NCBI GenBank assembly: GCA_964058845.1
Contig: CAXKVR010000217.1
Location: 1-64,000, forward strand
Direction: 5' to 3'
DNA length: 64,000 nucleotides
From: Carex sylvatica
Lineage: Eukaryota; Streptophyta; Magnoliopsida; Poales; Cyperaceae
Shown: piece by piece, positions 1-12,119 of the stretch
Layout of the letters: each line of letters begins with the position of its first letter
How positions within the stretch are numbered: the first letter of the stretch is position 1
The notes under the pieces: model-generated
Database searches by the model: none
Told to the model about the DNA's origin: nothing
Seen by the model: only the letters and a program-made list of their open reading frames with translations
Made by a program: the position numbers and the translations under genes

Positions 1-472
1 TGTTAAATGGGTTTGGAGTTTGTGTTTTGTCTAACAATTAGGGTTAGTGGATTTCTTTTGTTGGCTCAACAGCCTTTTTTTCTGTTATGAAATCAACTGC
101 ATCATGATGTAAGTTGCCAAGTTGGCTCCTTTTTATAGGGTTATTTTTTGTATGTTACCAATCCGGTATGGTGCTAATTGATATAAACTAGGCTAAAATG
201 GCTAATTGATATAACAATAGTTGATGTGTTCAAGTTAGATTTTACATCAATTAAGATGTTTTGATTGGATGGAACATTTAAATTCTGAAACGACGCATGG
301 AGTTAGCCGCGACTCAGTTTATGGATACGGAATAACAACAATTATAGATAGGGAAAAAAAAAATGTATGAATCTAAAAAAATACAGATAGTTCAATAAAA
401 ATAATTTCTTCTACTCGAAAAAAAGAAGAAAAAAAAATAATGTTAAATGTCTCCTCCAATAAAATTCTAAGA
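1..472. other. AT-rich intergenic sequence
   Basis: No gene, transposon end or tandem array was recognised here. The stretch is AT-rich with short A runs around 350-440. Confidence 0.5.
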
Positions 473-899
473 GCAAAATCAAGGTCAAGGTGTGATATGC
501 TCATCAAGAAGGATTGGTGAGCACATTTCTAAAAGACTATTAGATTGATTTGAATTACGGATCTAAACCGTTGAAATCTGAGAAGTTCGTGGTTGATATA
601 TGTATGTCTAAAAATTTTAAAGTTTCGAATTCATTTAGTACATTGTCAAGCGGTAAAAAAAATGATGAAAAATTAATACATAAACAATTTAAAAAATAAG
701 TTATAAAATGTTCATTATTTTGAACGCTTGACCATGTGCTAAATAAATTCAAAACATTAAATTTTTTGCATGTACATACATCACTCACGAACTACTTGGA
801 TTTTAACGGTTTGAATTCGTAGTTCGAAGTCAATTTAATAGTCATTTGGAGGTGTGCTCACCAATCCCTCTTGGCTAGCACATCACACCCTAATTTTGC
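473..899. mobile_element. Foldback MITE (full-length palindrome)
   Basis: The two halves are imperfect reverse complements along almost the whole length. The left arm starts near GCAAAATCAAGG and contains GGATTGGTGAGCAC. The right arm, read on the other strand, starts CGCAAAATTAGGGTGTGATG and contains the same GGATTGGTGAGCAC. Pairing continues to the centre (TGTCAAGCG near 644 against CGCTTGACC near 724). This is the structure of a non-autonomous foldback element. I found no convincing target duplication, so the superfamily is not assigned. Confidence 0.7.
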
Positions 900-1303
900 G
901 TAGATTTTAATATGTAAATTATATTTAGCGATTTGGATCGTCCATTTGAACATTAAAAATTGAGACATGAACATAGAAGATCTGAACTACATATATAGTT
1001 TATATTAATATTTATCGTTTATTAATTTTTAATTATTTTTTGAGCAAATAACATTGTATCAACTTTTTTTTATTGTCCAAAATTGTTGTTGATTAGTTAA
1101 TTTCATTGATTGACAATACTCATATTTCGTTGGATGGAGCTGCTGGATCTTTTATTATCTCTCTAGGCTGAAATGGGCTTCCTAAGTAACTTGCTTGATT
1201 TTTCTGTAAGATGAAAATCTTGAAGCCTTGCGGGCCTTAATATTGAAAATGTTGCTATTTCTGATTTTCGAAAAATAACAAAATCAATTCTGAAAGAAGT
1301 GTC

Positions 1304-1688
1304 TAGGGCTCCACAAAAAATTCATAGTTTATGATTCGATTCGAAAAAGTTCATAAAAAGTTCGATTTGAAATTATTCAAAATTAATTCAAATTGAACTT
1401 GCTTGGTTCGAAATAGATTCACAAACTATTCTAGTTCAAATCTCAAAGTAACATAAACCACTAATGACTTAAAAGTTAAAACATTAGGCTGCCCAACCAT
1501 AAGTCATAACTAGTAAGTCGTAACTCTTGCTTTCAGTTTTAAAACCCTAGACGACTTTCACCTCTCGCTTTCGGCGATTACGATCACTCTTCCTTGTCGT
1601 AAAAAAAATTCATAAAAGATTCAAAATTAATTCAAACCAAACTCAAACTGAGATAAGTTCGATTCAATTCGATTCGTTTGCAGCCCTA
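1304..1688. mobile_element. hAT-type MITE
   Basis: The element is 385 bp long. Its ends are TAGGGCTCCACAAA on the left and the reverse complement of TAGGGCTGCAAACGA on the right. It is flanked by a perfect 8-bp duplication GAAGTGTC (1296-1303 and 1689-1696), the length typical of hAT transposons. It has no coding capacity. Related sequence at 48397-48545 carries a single copy of the target and no insert, which acts as an empty site. Confidence 0.9.
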
Positions 1689-1696
1689 GAAGTGTC

Positions 1697-2537
1697 CTTT
1701 GAATACATTGAAATGCATGCGTTCAGATGTTAAATCCAATAATATTCAAAATTCGAACGCCTTGTGTCTGAAAATCTAAACACTTGGGTCCACACAATTT
1801 TTTGAACACATGCATTCATATGTCAAGTATAATCTGAATTACATCAGATTATATTACCAAATGATTGGAATTCAGTGACTAAACATATGAATATGCCTAT
1901 AATTATGTTATTCGATAATTACCCATTTTATACCGAATTATTCCTTAATAAACTAGCAAATATTTAGAAGAATTCTTTTATCATATCCAAATTATTCTCA
2001 CTTTGATGATTAAATTATTTTTTAATTCATTGAATTTGACAACCGGTGCTTTATTTGTGAACAATAGTTATTTATAGGACAGACAAAACTCATATTCCAA
2101 CAGACATAATAGATTGTTAAAAAAATAATCATCTTTTACTTTTTTATATTAGTTGCATTGTCAAAACATATACTTATAATTCTTTTCCCGATTTACGCAT
2201 GTCATATTTATATTTCGAAATTTTAGTTTCTGAATGATGATATCAGATGAGGGTCCAGCAACATCTGCATAGTGGACAATGTTGACTATTTCTGGTAGTG
2301 TGGTAAAAGATGAATTCAAGATAAGCTAATAAAAATGCACGTCTGTATCAAACTCTTGATATAAGAAAAAAAAATGAATTTTTTTTTCACCAGAAGAGTT
2401 TCGACAATTATTAATTATCCAACCATTCAGGAAGTTGGGCAATGCGGATTTTGTTCTTTTTTTTGTCCAGCATATCAGGCACGCAAGTTCATTTCACTTG
2501 CATAGAAACAGGAATCGTCTGTCCTCAATCTTATGCT
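1697..2537. other. AT-rich sequence with a dispersed repeat at its left end
   Basis: The first ~120 bases match 48422-48545. The remainder is AT-rich with no coding signal or repeat that I recognise. Confidence 0.5.
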
Positions 2538-2549
2538 CTCATGTACAGT

Positions 2550-2883
2550 GGCGAAACTAGAATTTGAGTTAGAAATATGTAAATATTAGATTCGGATAAA
2601 TTAACGGATTTGAATTCAAGACACGATTCAAAAAAATAGCAAGAAATATATTAATGCAAGCAATTTAAACCTATTTGGCTATTTAATCAATTTACCGAAG
2701 TTTCCCAAAGTTTCATGGCGAAGCTAGGATTTGAGTTAGGAATAAGCAAAAATTGGATTCGGATAAATTAACGGATTTGAATTCAAGACACGATTTAAAA
2801 AAATAGCAGGAAATATATTAATGCAAGCAATTCAAACCTATTTGGCTATTCAATCAATTTACCGAAGTTCCCCAAAGTTTCAA
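2550..2883. repeat. Tandem duplication, 167-bp unit, two copies
   Basis: Unit 1 starts at GGCGAAACTAGAATTTGAG (2550) and unit 2 at GGCGAAGCTAGGATTTGAG (2717). The units are near-identical through CGGATAAATTAACGG and the following ATTAATGCAAGCAATT. The unit begins four bases inside the hAT terminus, so the duplication copies the end of the element internally. Confidence 0.85.
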
Positions 2884-3750
2884 ATTTCAATAAAGTTATC
2901 AAAGTTTCAATCAATCTAGGCATGTTGGTAACAGGTGAGCACAGACTGACAGACGCACAGTGGCGGCTGATACAGGCGGGGTGGACACATGAGACTTATG
3001 AATTGTATAATATATATATGACAAATTTAATAATAGTGAGAGAATTCTGATTCTAAAGGAATTAACAATAAATCAAGATGATGTGGTTGTACAGCTAGTA
3101 AAAAATATTCACCAATTTTATTACTATAATCTTGTTTAGTTTTGTGAAAATCAGACTAGCACTATGCTACTATCTAGTAGATCATCAAATGCAAGCAATC
3201 AAATTGTTTCTTTCTGAGTAAAAAAATAGAAATATGTGTATAACATAATTAGAACACAAATCTCTGAGTTTTCATGATCTTAAATTCTAAAGGGGAATAT
3301 TTTATCTCTTCTTACGAATTTTGGATTTGCATCTAGCCTAATAATTAAAATATTGTTCTCAGAAGAAGTGTTATGTTCAAAATTTAATATCTATTAAAAC
3401 TAAGTTGAAAGACTTTTTGTTGTTCGAACTTTTTTTCATATAAATTAATTAAGACTGATAAATATTGGAATGTTCTCCGATAATTTATCAACAAGGAATT
3501 AAATAATTAACATAAATTTATAATATAAAATTATATACATGAAATCAAGTAAATATGTATAAATTACTTAATTTAATAAATAAATTAAATTCGAGAAAAA
3601 CTTGACTTATTTACTTAATTCAATCTCTAATTAATAAATTTTGCTCTATAGGCTAATTATGCCTTGATTTTTCAACTGTACAAAAGATCAATGGAACAAT
3701 CTAGATTAAATTCAAACACAAAGTCCAGCGGACCTGCGGTCAAAGGATTT

Positions 3751-6489
3751 TGTTACATCCCGCGGCCACAGATCGCGACAGTCTCCCGCCGTAAGCATAC
3801 AACTCCGTGTATATTTATAAGGCGGTTCACATTTCAATCAGACATTCAAGACAATAAATAATATAAAATAAGTTTTTAAATATTAATCAGAGTACACAAT
3901 CTGATCAGAGTATAATACATCAAAAGTATCTTATCCGGATACCAACCATAAGGCCTTACCTAGAACTATACAACAAAATATCTAGGGTCATATAAAGGTA
4001 AACTACCAAAGATCTACTACTCGTGTGCCTCCCCGGAATCAGTCGCATCAGAACCTGTAAAATATCCAGAAGGGTGGAGGTGAGAATAAATCCTCAGTGC
4101 GAAATTTGTCACAGTTAGATTATTGGACTTGCAATCAAACTCCATATTCAAAAATAAAACCCATACAATAGCAATTCAAACAGATACATATTTATAATTT
4201 AAAGAGATGCATATGCTCGACAATAATTTAATCAAATAAATCACAGTTAACGGAATTTTCAAGATAAAGTTCAAACAAACAAACACACATGTTTGGCTTA
4301 ACTCATTAATTAGGGCTTTTAGCAACTACAGATGTTCTTTCGAGCTGGACCCTTTATCTGACCCTCGTCTGTAGGGTTACTGACACCTACAGATATTCCA
4401 CAGAGCTGGACCCTTTATCTGACATTAATCTGTAATCGCTTGGCTTAACCGTTTCCTGAGGTCTGGTTCAAATCATATAAAGAAAATTCACTTTGAAATC
4501 ATTCCAATTGTCGTAATATTCAATTGACTGTCCAAACGCATTAACACGTTGGAGAATGCCACCGAGCCACAGACGTTACACTTGTCACCCATGATTTCAA
4601 TCCACATATCAATATGATCACTCACCCCTCGTTCCAACCGGTACTGAAAAAACTGAGAGCCATTCACCTAAAGCGCTAGAAGGATTTTAAGCTCAAAGTC
4701 AGCTATACAGCTCAACTTCATAAATCCACTCACACATTCTCAATCAGTAATTCGTGATGACTCTTAACCATAATCAGATCATAACAGATTGATACAACTG
4801 ATAACCATACAAGCATGTAAATCATTCAAGTCAAGTAAATTCGAGTTTAATTTGATTAGGCTATGCAAATGATTTACGCAATTCGATGATGCAACAATCA
4901 GACATACAACATGATAAACGAATAAAGAATTTAATTTCTGAAAATAAAATATCAAACAAGTTCAAGAACTCCGCACCTGTGTATGACGAGTGTATTGCGT
5001 AATTACGGATCAAACGTCTCGAATTGTCCCGCGAATTCCTGCTCGACCAAGCCTACACCTATATTACATGTCTACTTAGTTTAATCCTGGTTCAATGGTC
5101 AATATACTTAATTGAGTTCATTTAATGACTTACACATTTCTTAACCAATTCCTATGCTTTGGTATCGATTCTTTTGATTTCTTCTTTCTTACTCAAAAAC
5201 TCAAAAACTCACACATTTACATCTAGGTCCTCTAAACCATACACAATCTCAATTAGGTCCAGTTGTAGGTATACTAATTTACCATCTCACTACTTTGGTT
5301 CTCATAAAATTTCAATTTCCCGATCACTTAAACCCTAATTTGGTCGAAATTTGAATTAATCGTTACACGTTCTAGCATTTCAAGATCAAGAGGTAACCCT
5401 ACCGATTAGAAGTCTAATTTGTTGAATTAAACTAAATAATTCACGATTATTTCCAATTTTGATTTTGGTACGAAAACCCTAAAAATCCAAAATCGAGATG
5501 AAATCGAGAATGGAATCAACAAATAAACAACTAAGAAATTCAAAGAAACTAGTCTACAAGCAATTCAAACTCAAATCTCGGATTTAAAATAAAAACCCGA
5601 ACAATTGAGAAATATGAGTTTTCGAGAGACAAGAGAAGAGAAAGAAATACCGAATGGGAGAGCTAGATAGGACAAGCAACCAATTTTTCGCTCCTTCGTT
5701 CCATTTCACGGGCTTTGGGGTGATTTGGAAGAAGAGAGAGCTCTCTCTCTCTCTTTTCTTCTCTCTTGGGCAAAACACAGAAAAAATGGGGGAAAGGGGA
5801 AGAGAGAGAAAGGGAAGAAAATCTGAGATTTTATAAAAAGGCCCTCTGAGTGCGGACACACTCACTTTCAGTGCGAGTTAGTCACCCGCACTCAGCCAAA
5901 GACAGTTATTAGGAACTTTTTAAAATCACAGGAAAATTCATCAGTGCGGGTCAGCCACCCGCACTCAACACTTGGCATAATTTTGGTAGATCAAAAAATA
6001 CAAAAATATACACGAGTGTGGATGCACTCACGTACAGTGCGGACGCACTCAGTACTTGGTCAAATTTTCACCAAAACGACACTAGATAAGAAAAAGTCCG
6101 AGGCTAATGCGTCCGCATTGAAATTTTAGTGCGGGTTAAGACACCTGCACTCAGAACTTGTCATATTTCAAAAAAATTCAGCTAATACAAAATTTATCAG
6201 TGTGAACACACTCAAATTTAGTGCGGACGCACTGGCATAATACAAAACATGATTTAAAAAGGAAGCTGGAGTCAGTGTGGATCAACCATCCGCACTCACC
6301 ACCAGTGCGGACGCACTGGACCTATAAAGGTCCAAAACTTTGTATTTTCGACGCAGTTTCAATTCACACTTAACTTACTTATCTAAGAAAATATTAATTA
6401 AAGTTTAAACTTTTATTTTATTAGCACAATTTTCGATTCTTGCTTTTAAATCACTTAAAAATTAATTATAAATATTTCGTAACATAATA
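3751..6489 (-). mobile_element. Solo LTR A (Ty3/Tekay-like), minus orientation
   Basis: This 2.7-kb block starts TGTTACATCCCGCGG and ends TTTCGTAACATAATA, where the expected terminal CA appears changed to TA. The 5-bp duplication GATTT flanks it exactly (3746-3750 and 6490-6494). It aligns in reverse orientation with solo LTR B over its ends and internal landmarks, including the CGTTCCAACCGGTACTG motif. No internal retroelement domain is present, so it most likely arose by LTR-LTR recombination. It lies inside the hAT element at 2546-6609. Confidence 0.82.
5846..6320. repeat. Cluster of GTGCGG/CCGCAC inverted repeats in solo LTR A
   Basis: The units AGTGCGG and CCGCACT (or the near form GTGCGGACGCAC) occur repeatedly, often facing each other across 6-12 bases, so that short hairpins could form. 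The same kind of cluster occupies the equivalent part of the other LTRs in this window. Confidence 0.75.
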
Positions 6490-8185
6490 GATTTAAAATT
6501 TATAATATTAATTTTGTCAACAGTACTTTGCTAAGCACTGAAATAAATAAATAAAAAATTTTAGAAGTAGACAAGTGTCTATTCTTGTGATGTGCTAGTA
6601 TCGCCACTGCTCATGTATCTATAATTGACTAGTATTAATATATATATTTTTTTTAACATATTTTTTTTTAAATTATGAGTCAATATTATAACAATTTATT
6701 CTATATTATATAATATATAAAATAGTAAAAATTAGTTATTTGGAACTCCAAAATTTTTAATTATAAAAATATCACTCTAAATTTTATTAATTTATAATTT
6801 TGCCATTTTAAATGATTAATGATTAAAATGCATGGCAAAAGGCCTGGAACTGCTCTAGCTTCTCCTGGAACAAGCTGCTCTAGCTTCTCCTTCAAATAAT
6901 TTTGCCCTTCTTCTCCTGCCATGGCGAAAGGCCTGGAGCTTTATTATTTGGCGAAAGATGCATGGCAACTGGTTGGATAAGATCAATAACTTCAAAGTTT
7001 CTAAAGGAAATTAATGTTTGAGGAAAAAATAGTATAAACCTCCCAGAAGGAAGCGATACCAATTGACTTTGGATTCCTCCTATTTATTTTCTTTATATTG
7101 TTGAACTAAGATTTGATTTGGGAAAAAAGATTATTATGGAATACTCAAATAGATCTATTGCAAGGGACTCGATTTTTATGCCCTTATTTAGAAGATTGGG
7201 ACCTGCTAAAAAAATCTAATATGTTCAGCTTCTCTGAAATTGCAACGCCTGCCCAAAACATTTTGCCAGCTTTTTAGTAAAAATTTAAAATAAGCAAAGA
7301 AAAAAAAAAATGAAGCAGCTAAGCCCCATAAAAGAAAACAAAAAAATAATTTTGGGAACTCGTCTAGTTCAATCAAGTCAAAATACAGTGAGCGGAAAGA
7401 GAGTATCAAATGCGAATACAATCCCAAAAAGAAAGAAAAAATGCAGAACAAAAAAAATTGACTATTGGTTTCATCCAAGTCCGATTTTTTTTATTTATAT
7501 CCAAAAAATAAATAAAATTTAAAAAAAAAACCAAAAGGAGGTAATAATTCGGAATATACCCAAACCGGAAAAAATTTATCCGGTTTCATCAGCAAATCCC
7601 GGAAATTTTTTTTCCGGAAACCCAACTCTAAAATCGGAAAAAATTTATCCGGTCTACAAATCCAGAAAAATTTTCTCCGGTTTCTAACTAAGAAACCGAA
7701 AAATATTTTTCCGATTTATTGATTAGAATTCGAAACAAAATTTTCCAGTTTTGAACCGGAAATATTTTTTCCAAAATCGCATATTTCGTCTATAAAATCT
7801 GAAGATCAGTCACTCTCAAGGCAGACTCAGTCACTCTCACAGCATCTCTCAAATTCTTCGTCTGACTCTTTCACTCATTTTTTTCACTCAGTCTAAAAGA
7901 CGAAATTGTGCAAAAATTAATTTTCGGTAAGTTTTATCATTTTATTTAATTTTTAATTTTTAATTATTTATATGTTTTTATTTGTTTGTACCAATCAAAA
8001 ATATATTAATTACATATATTATTTAGACTAAAAATAGTTAATAAATCTAAAATGATTTATAATTTTTCAAAATAGTTTAGAATGAGGAAATTGTTTATAT
8101 ATTATCTTATTAATTTAGAAAATTTCAAAATAATTTAGAATATTGTCCCATTAATTAAAAAAATTCAAAATGGTGTAGAATAATT

Positions 8186-9160
8186 TTAAATTTTCCAAAA
8201 TGATATAGAGTGGCAGCTAGGATTTGATGCGACGCATAGATTTTGGTATAAATAGGCGAGAACAGCTCCGCCCCAATTGTAATTCTTCGGCTCGTCTAAA
8301 TTATCCACTATGTTGAGGTACCACAGCGGTATTCCGTCTCCGCTACTGTCGGCAAACATGGTATTCCCTAGCATGTCAAGGATGAATCCACGGACATACC
8401 TTATCACCAATATTATATTGTTAGTACATTATTGAAAATGTAAAATACGAATATGATTTTAAATAAAAAAATACTAACCACTTCAATTGTTGCTCGGTCG
8501 CATCTACAGGTAATATTTTGAAGCACTCACGAAGCGCTTTTTTTGCCACAAGCATGTCTGACGTTCTTTCATTGGCATCCCTTCCCCTCTTTTTCATTAA
8601 ATCCTTGATTTCATGATATTTGATGCCTAGCAACTCATATAATCGGCCTTGGATACTCGCCGGGTCTGTAATTCCCGTTACTGGATCCCTCGAAATAGGC
8701 AAACCCCACAAACAACTCACATCCTCTAGCGTAACTGTAATTTATTTGACTTGTCAGTAAGAAATAAAAAAAAAATATTTGAATTAGTTAATACCTGTCA
8801 TCGCTCCGAAGGGAAGGTGAAAGGTGTGCGTCTCCGGACGCCACTGCTCGACAAGTCCATGAATGAGAGCTGCATCGAGAGCGATATCAGGTAATGTCGC
8901 GATCTGATATAAGCCTATTCGAATTAAAAATGGTGCGTACTTTTCGTTATACTCGCATTTGTGTCAATAGTGTCTCACGGTTAAAATAATATTACTCTAC
9001 AGTAGGAAAAAACAATTACAATATAATTTGATTACTAACCGAGTTATGAAAAATAATATAAGTAAATGCTTACCTCCTTAGATGCCTCAGATACTCTATG
9101 ATTGTCGTGAGTTATCCACAACAAGCCGCTAAATGTATGTTTAAGTACTTCGTCTGCCAT
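8186..9160 (-). pseudogene. Truncated plant mobile domain (PMD) gene in the inner MULE
   Basis: Four exons can be placed by splice signals and by homology to the other PMD gene in this window. Exon 1 is 9074-9160 (29 codons, starting MADEVLKHTFSGLLWITHDN, donor GTAAGC). Exon 2 ends at 8795 and reads GLYQIATLPDI then WRPETHTFHLPFGAMT. Exon 3 is 8479-8734 and contains VTLEDVSCLWGLPISRDPVT. Exon 4 starts at 8399 with YVRGFILDMLG and SSGDGIPLWYLN. WRPETHTFHLP and the W-G-L-P loop are typical of the plant mobile domain, found in Arabidopsis MAIN/MAIL1 proteins and in transposons. Exon 2 has an in-frame TGA upstream of CEYNEKYAPF. Exon 4 runs into AT-rich repeat and stops after only about half a normal PMD. 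It is probably a decayed copy. PMD molecular function in transposons is not established. Confidence 0.8.
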
Positions 9161-9410
9161 ACTAAAAAATTCGAACAATATTCTAAATCATTTTGAATTT
9201 TTCTAAATTATTCTATACTATTTTGGTATTTTATAAAATTATTTCAGACAATTTTAATATTTTCTAAATTATTCTACGACATTGTGGATTTCTAAATTAA
9301 TAAGGCAATTTTCTACAAATGTCGATCTTATTTGGACATTATTCTAAATCATTAAAAATTAACTAATTAATTATATTATAAATTAAAATAAAAATAAAAT
9401 AAAAATAAAA

Positions 9411-10160
9411 AACCTGAATCGAAGAGCCGATCGATCAGACTGTCAGAGCTCCGAAAGGGATCCGAAAAGAAAAGAGGTTCCTAAAAAAATTTGAAATCAT
9501 TTACAATTTTCTAAATTAATCAAACTATTTTCTAAATGAATAGGGCAATTTTCTAAACCATTTTGGTATTTTATAAATTATTCCATACCGTTTTGGTATT
9601 TTTTAAATTAATAGGACAATTTTCTAGACTATTTTGGTATTTTCTACATTATTCTAGACCATTTTGGTATTTTCTAAAAAATTCTATACAATTTTGGTAT
9701 TTTTAAAAAAATTTCAGACCATTTTGGTATTTAAAATTAACTAATTAATTATATCATCAATTAAAATTAAAATAAAAAAATAAAAAACCTGAATCAAAGA
9801 GCCGATTGATCAGACAGTCAGAGCTCCGAAAGAGATCCGAAAAGAAAAGAGGTTCCTAAAAAAATTTGAAATCATTTTACAATTTTGTAAATTAATCAAA
9901 CTATTTTCTAAATTAATCATGGTATTTTCTAAATAAATAGGGCAATTTTCTCTACCATTTTGTATTTTCTAAATTATTCCATACCGTTTTGGTATTTTTT
10001 AAATTAATAGGATAATTTTCTAAACTATTTTGGTATTTTCTAAATTATTCTAAACCATTTTGGTATTTTTTTAAAAATTCCATGCAATTTTGGTATTTTT
10101 TTAAAAATTTCAAACCATTTTGGTATTTTCTAAATTATTTTTCACTATTATGGTATTTTC
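9411..10160. repeat. Tandem duplication, ~375-bp unit, upstream of the PMD gene
   Basis: The block beginning ACCTGAATCGAAGAGCCGAT at about 9412 recurs as ACCTGAATCAAAGAGCCGAT at about 9787, followed in both by TCAGAGCTCCGAAAG and the same AT-rich tail. A third, more diverged start (ACCTGAAATCAGAGG) lies near 10372. On the minus strand these look like repeated 5' leader exons, each ending in a CAG/GT-like junction. That reading is inference. Confidence 0.65.
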
Positions 10161-11011
10161 TAAATTATTTTACACTATTTTGATATTTTCTATATTATTT
10201 TATACTATTTTGGTATTTTCTAAATTATTCTAAACCGTTTTGATAATTTCTAAATTATTATACACAAATTTTTTAAAAGTCTAAATTATTTGGACATTAT
10301 TCTAAACTATTTTATAATTAAATAATTAAATATATTATAAATTTAAATTTAAATTTAAATATAAAAAAATTACCTGAAATCAGAGGAGAAAGCGACCGAT
10401 TGTGTGGAGAAGAAGATGGAGCCGGGGGAAAAATATGTAGGATCTCCAAATCCGGAAAAAAAAATTTCGTATTCGGAAACCGGAGAAAATTTTTCCGGTT
10501 TCGGAGTTGGGTTTCCGGAAAAAGATTTTCCGGTATTTGATGGTGAAACCGGATAAATTTTTTTCTGATTTGGATATATTTCGAATTCTTACCTCTTTTT
10601 GGTTATTTTTTTAAATGTTTTTTTTTTTTTTTGGATATAAATAAAAAAATCGGCATCCAAGTGCTTGTTCAGGTTAGTATTCCCATTCCTATCCAGTCAC
10701 ATATTTCTTCTTCAAAATCAAGTTCAGAAATGTATGGCTTGATTTTGAAGTCACTTCAAACCAAATAATGTATGGCTTGAGATAACACTTGAAGGAATCT
10801 TATCCAACCAGTTGCCATGCATCTTTCGCCAAATAATGAAGCTAGAGCAGCTCGTTCTAGGACTTTTGTCGTGGGAGGAGGAGAAGAAGCAGCAGGAGAT
10901 GAAGAGGAGGAGAAGAAGGAAGAGTATTTTAGTTATTAATTTTTTTGAGATAATATTTTTATAATTTTGAAAGTTTTGCAGGCACAAATAACCAATTTTT
11001 CCTATAAAATA

Positions 11012-11850
11012 TCATACATAAATACAAAAATTTAAAACAAAAATAGAGGTAAGTTAATCCAATTCCTTTCAGTTAGGTCTGCCCTAGATACGTATTAGAC
11101 ATGTGTTGACAAATAATTTGTATGATATCTATATTATTTTAATAATTTAAATAGAAGTATGCAATTTATATCTTAATTACTCCTAGAAATTTACTAATTT
11201 TTATTTTCTTTTTACAAATATCAACAATTTCATTTTACTAATGTACATATATATATATAGATGTATCCATACATACATACACACACACATATATTCGAAT
11301 TCCGAATTTATTATTAATTATGTTACTAAATATGATTAAGCACCTATATATGAATATTTTTATGGTACGCACAATTGCTCTAGCAACTAAAACTTCTGCA
11401 AAATTAATTATTTTTTTCATAATAATATCTATATATGGTTCAATCAATGTCTAATTTTCCAATGAAAGCAAGTTTTCTAAATAATGAAAAATATTCAACA
11501 TCACTTACAGAAAAGATTATTAATGAACGCATCAAATGAGATTAATCTTATTCCAAGCCTATAATCTTAACAGAAGCTTAATATCCGAACATAACATTCT
11601 AGATTATTTATGACATTTACATGAAAAGCCATATCTAATTAGACGTTCAAGTTTCGAATACATCACTCCTTTTATTTTTATTTATAAAAGTTAGAGAACA
11701 AATCATTCAATTGTTTAATATCTATAAATAGTTTTCTCAGCTGAATTTTGAACATACACATCTCACCAAAAAAAACATTATCTTTACCACAAAATTAAAA
11801 TCTAATTCACACAAAAAGTGTTATATTTGTTTCTAAACAAAGACTAATTC
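11012..11850. other. AT-rich sequence with simple repeats
   Basis: Nothing beyond AT-rich DNA and short TA, ACAT and CA repeats near 11246-11295 is visible. Confidence 0.5.
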
Positions 11851-12032
11851 TAGGGCTGCAAACGAATGAAACCAAATCGAACTTATCCCTAGTTTGAATT
11901 TGAATAATATTTGAACCGAACTGGTTTGATTTGTTTCAGAATAAATAATTTCGATCAAATTAATTACAAACTACAATTTTTTTGTATCGAAGTCAATCGA
12001 ATTACAAACTACAATTTTTTTTTGTAGCCCTA
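11851..12032. mobile_element. Short hAT-like MITE
   Basis: The element starts TAGGGCTGCAAACGAATGAA and ends with the reverse complement of TAGGGCTACAAAAAAA. These are the same termini as in the MITE at 1304-1688, where the right end reads TAGGGCTGCAAACGA inward. The flanks (ACTAATTC and GTTATATT) do not form a convincing target duplication, so this may be an old or rearranged copy. Confidence 0.65.
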
Positions 12033-12119
12033 GTTATATTGATAGTTTATGTATTAGTTTTTTTTGCGCAAAACAAAATTTACACGATTTCTTTTTAAAT
12101 TTTAAGAATTCACATTGAT

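Larger units (their letters stand above)
2546..6609. mobile_element. Non-autonomous hAT element split by a solo LTR
   Basis: The terminal inverted repeats are CAGTGGCGAAACTAG on the left and CAGTGGCGATACTAG read inward from the right. The flanking 8-bp duplication CTCATGTA is perfect (2538-2545 and 6610-6617). Removing the nested solo LTR leaves about 1.3 kb without a transposase-like reading frame, so it needs a transposase from elsewhere. A 167-bp tandem duplication starts at its left end. The region 2890-3745 inside it shows nothing recognisable. Confidence 0.88.
7481..10653. mobile_element. Inner MULE carrying a plant mobile domain gene
   Basis: The element is 3.17 kb with TIRs starting CCGATTTTTTTTATTTATAT (left) and CCGATTTTTTTATTTATATC (right, read inward). 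The TIRs extend about 200 bp. A perfect 9-bp duplication CATCCAAGT lies at 7472-7480 and 10654-10662. Both TIRs hold several CCGGAAA...TTTCCGG palindromes (7570-7770 and 10450-10560). The only coding content recognised is the PMD gene on the minus strand; no transposase is visible, so it looks non-autonomous. The right third (9160-10320) is an AT-rich array of ATTTTGGTATTTTCTAAATT-like units. The TIR sequence does not resemble that of the MuDR-like element at 48553-60401. Confidence 0.88.
6725..11002. mobile_element. Outer MULE with long TIRs, split by a second MULE
   Basis: A perfect 9-bp duplication TATAAAATA (6716-6724 and 11003-11011) flanks inverted repeats of roughly 200-250 bp (about 6725-6979 and 10797-11002). 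The ends read GTAAAAATTAGTTATTT on the left and GGAAAAATTGGTTATTT inward from the right. The arms share a block containing TTATTTGGCGAAAGATGCAT. Long TIRs plus a 9-bp TSD define a Mutator-like element. Its own interior (about 6980-7471 and 10663-10796) shows no transposase. A stretch near 7000-7250 could be captured sequence but I cannot identify it. Confidence 0.85.

Noticed and set aside
6990..7300. Possible host-gene fragment captured by the outer MULE
   Set aside because: The composition looks more gene-like than the surroundings, but no recognisable protein or splice structure emerged.
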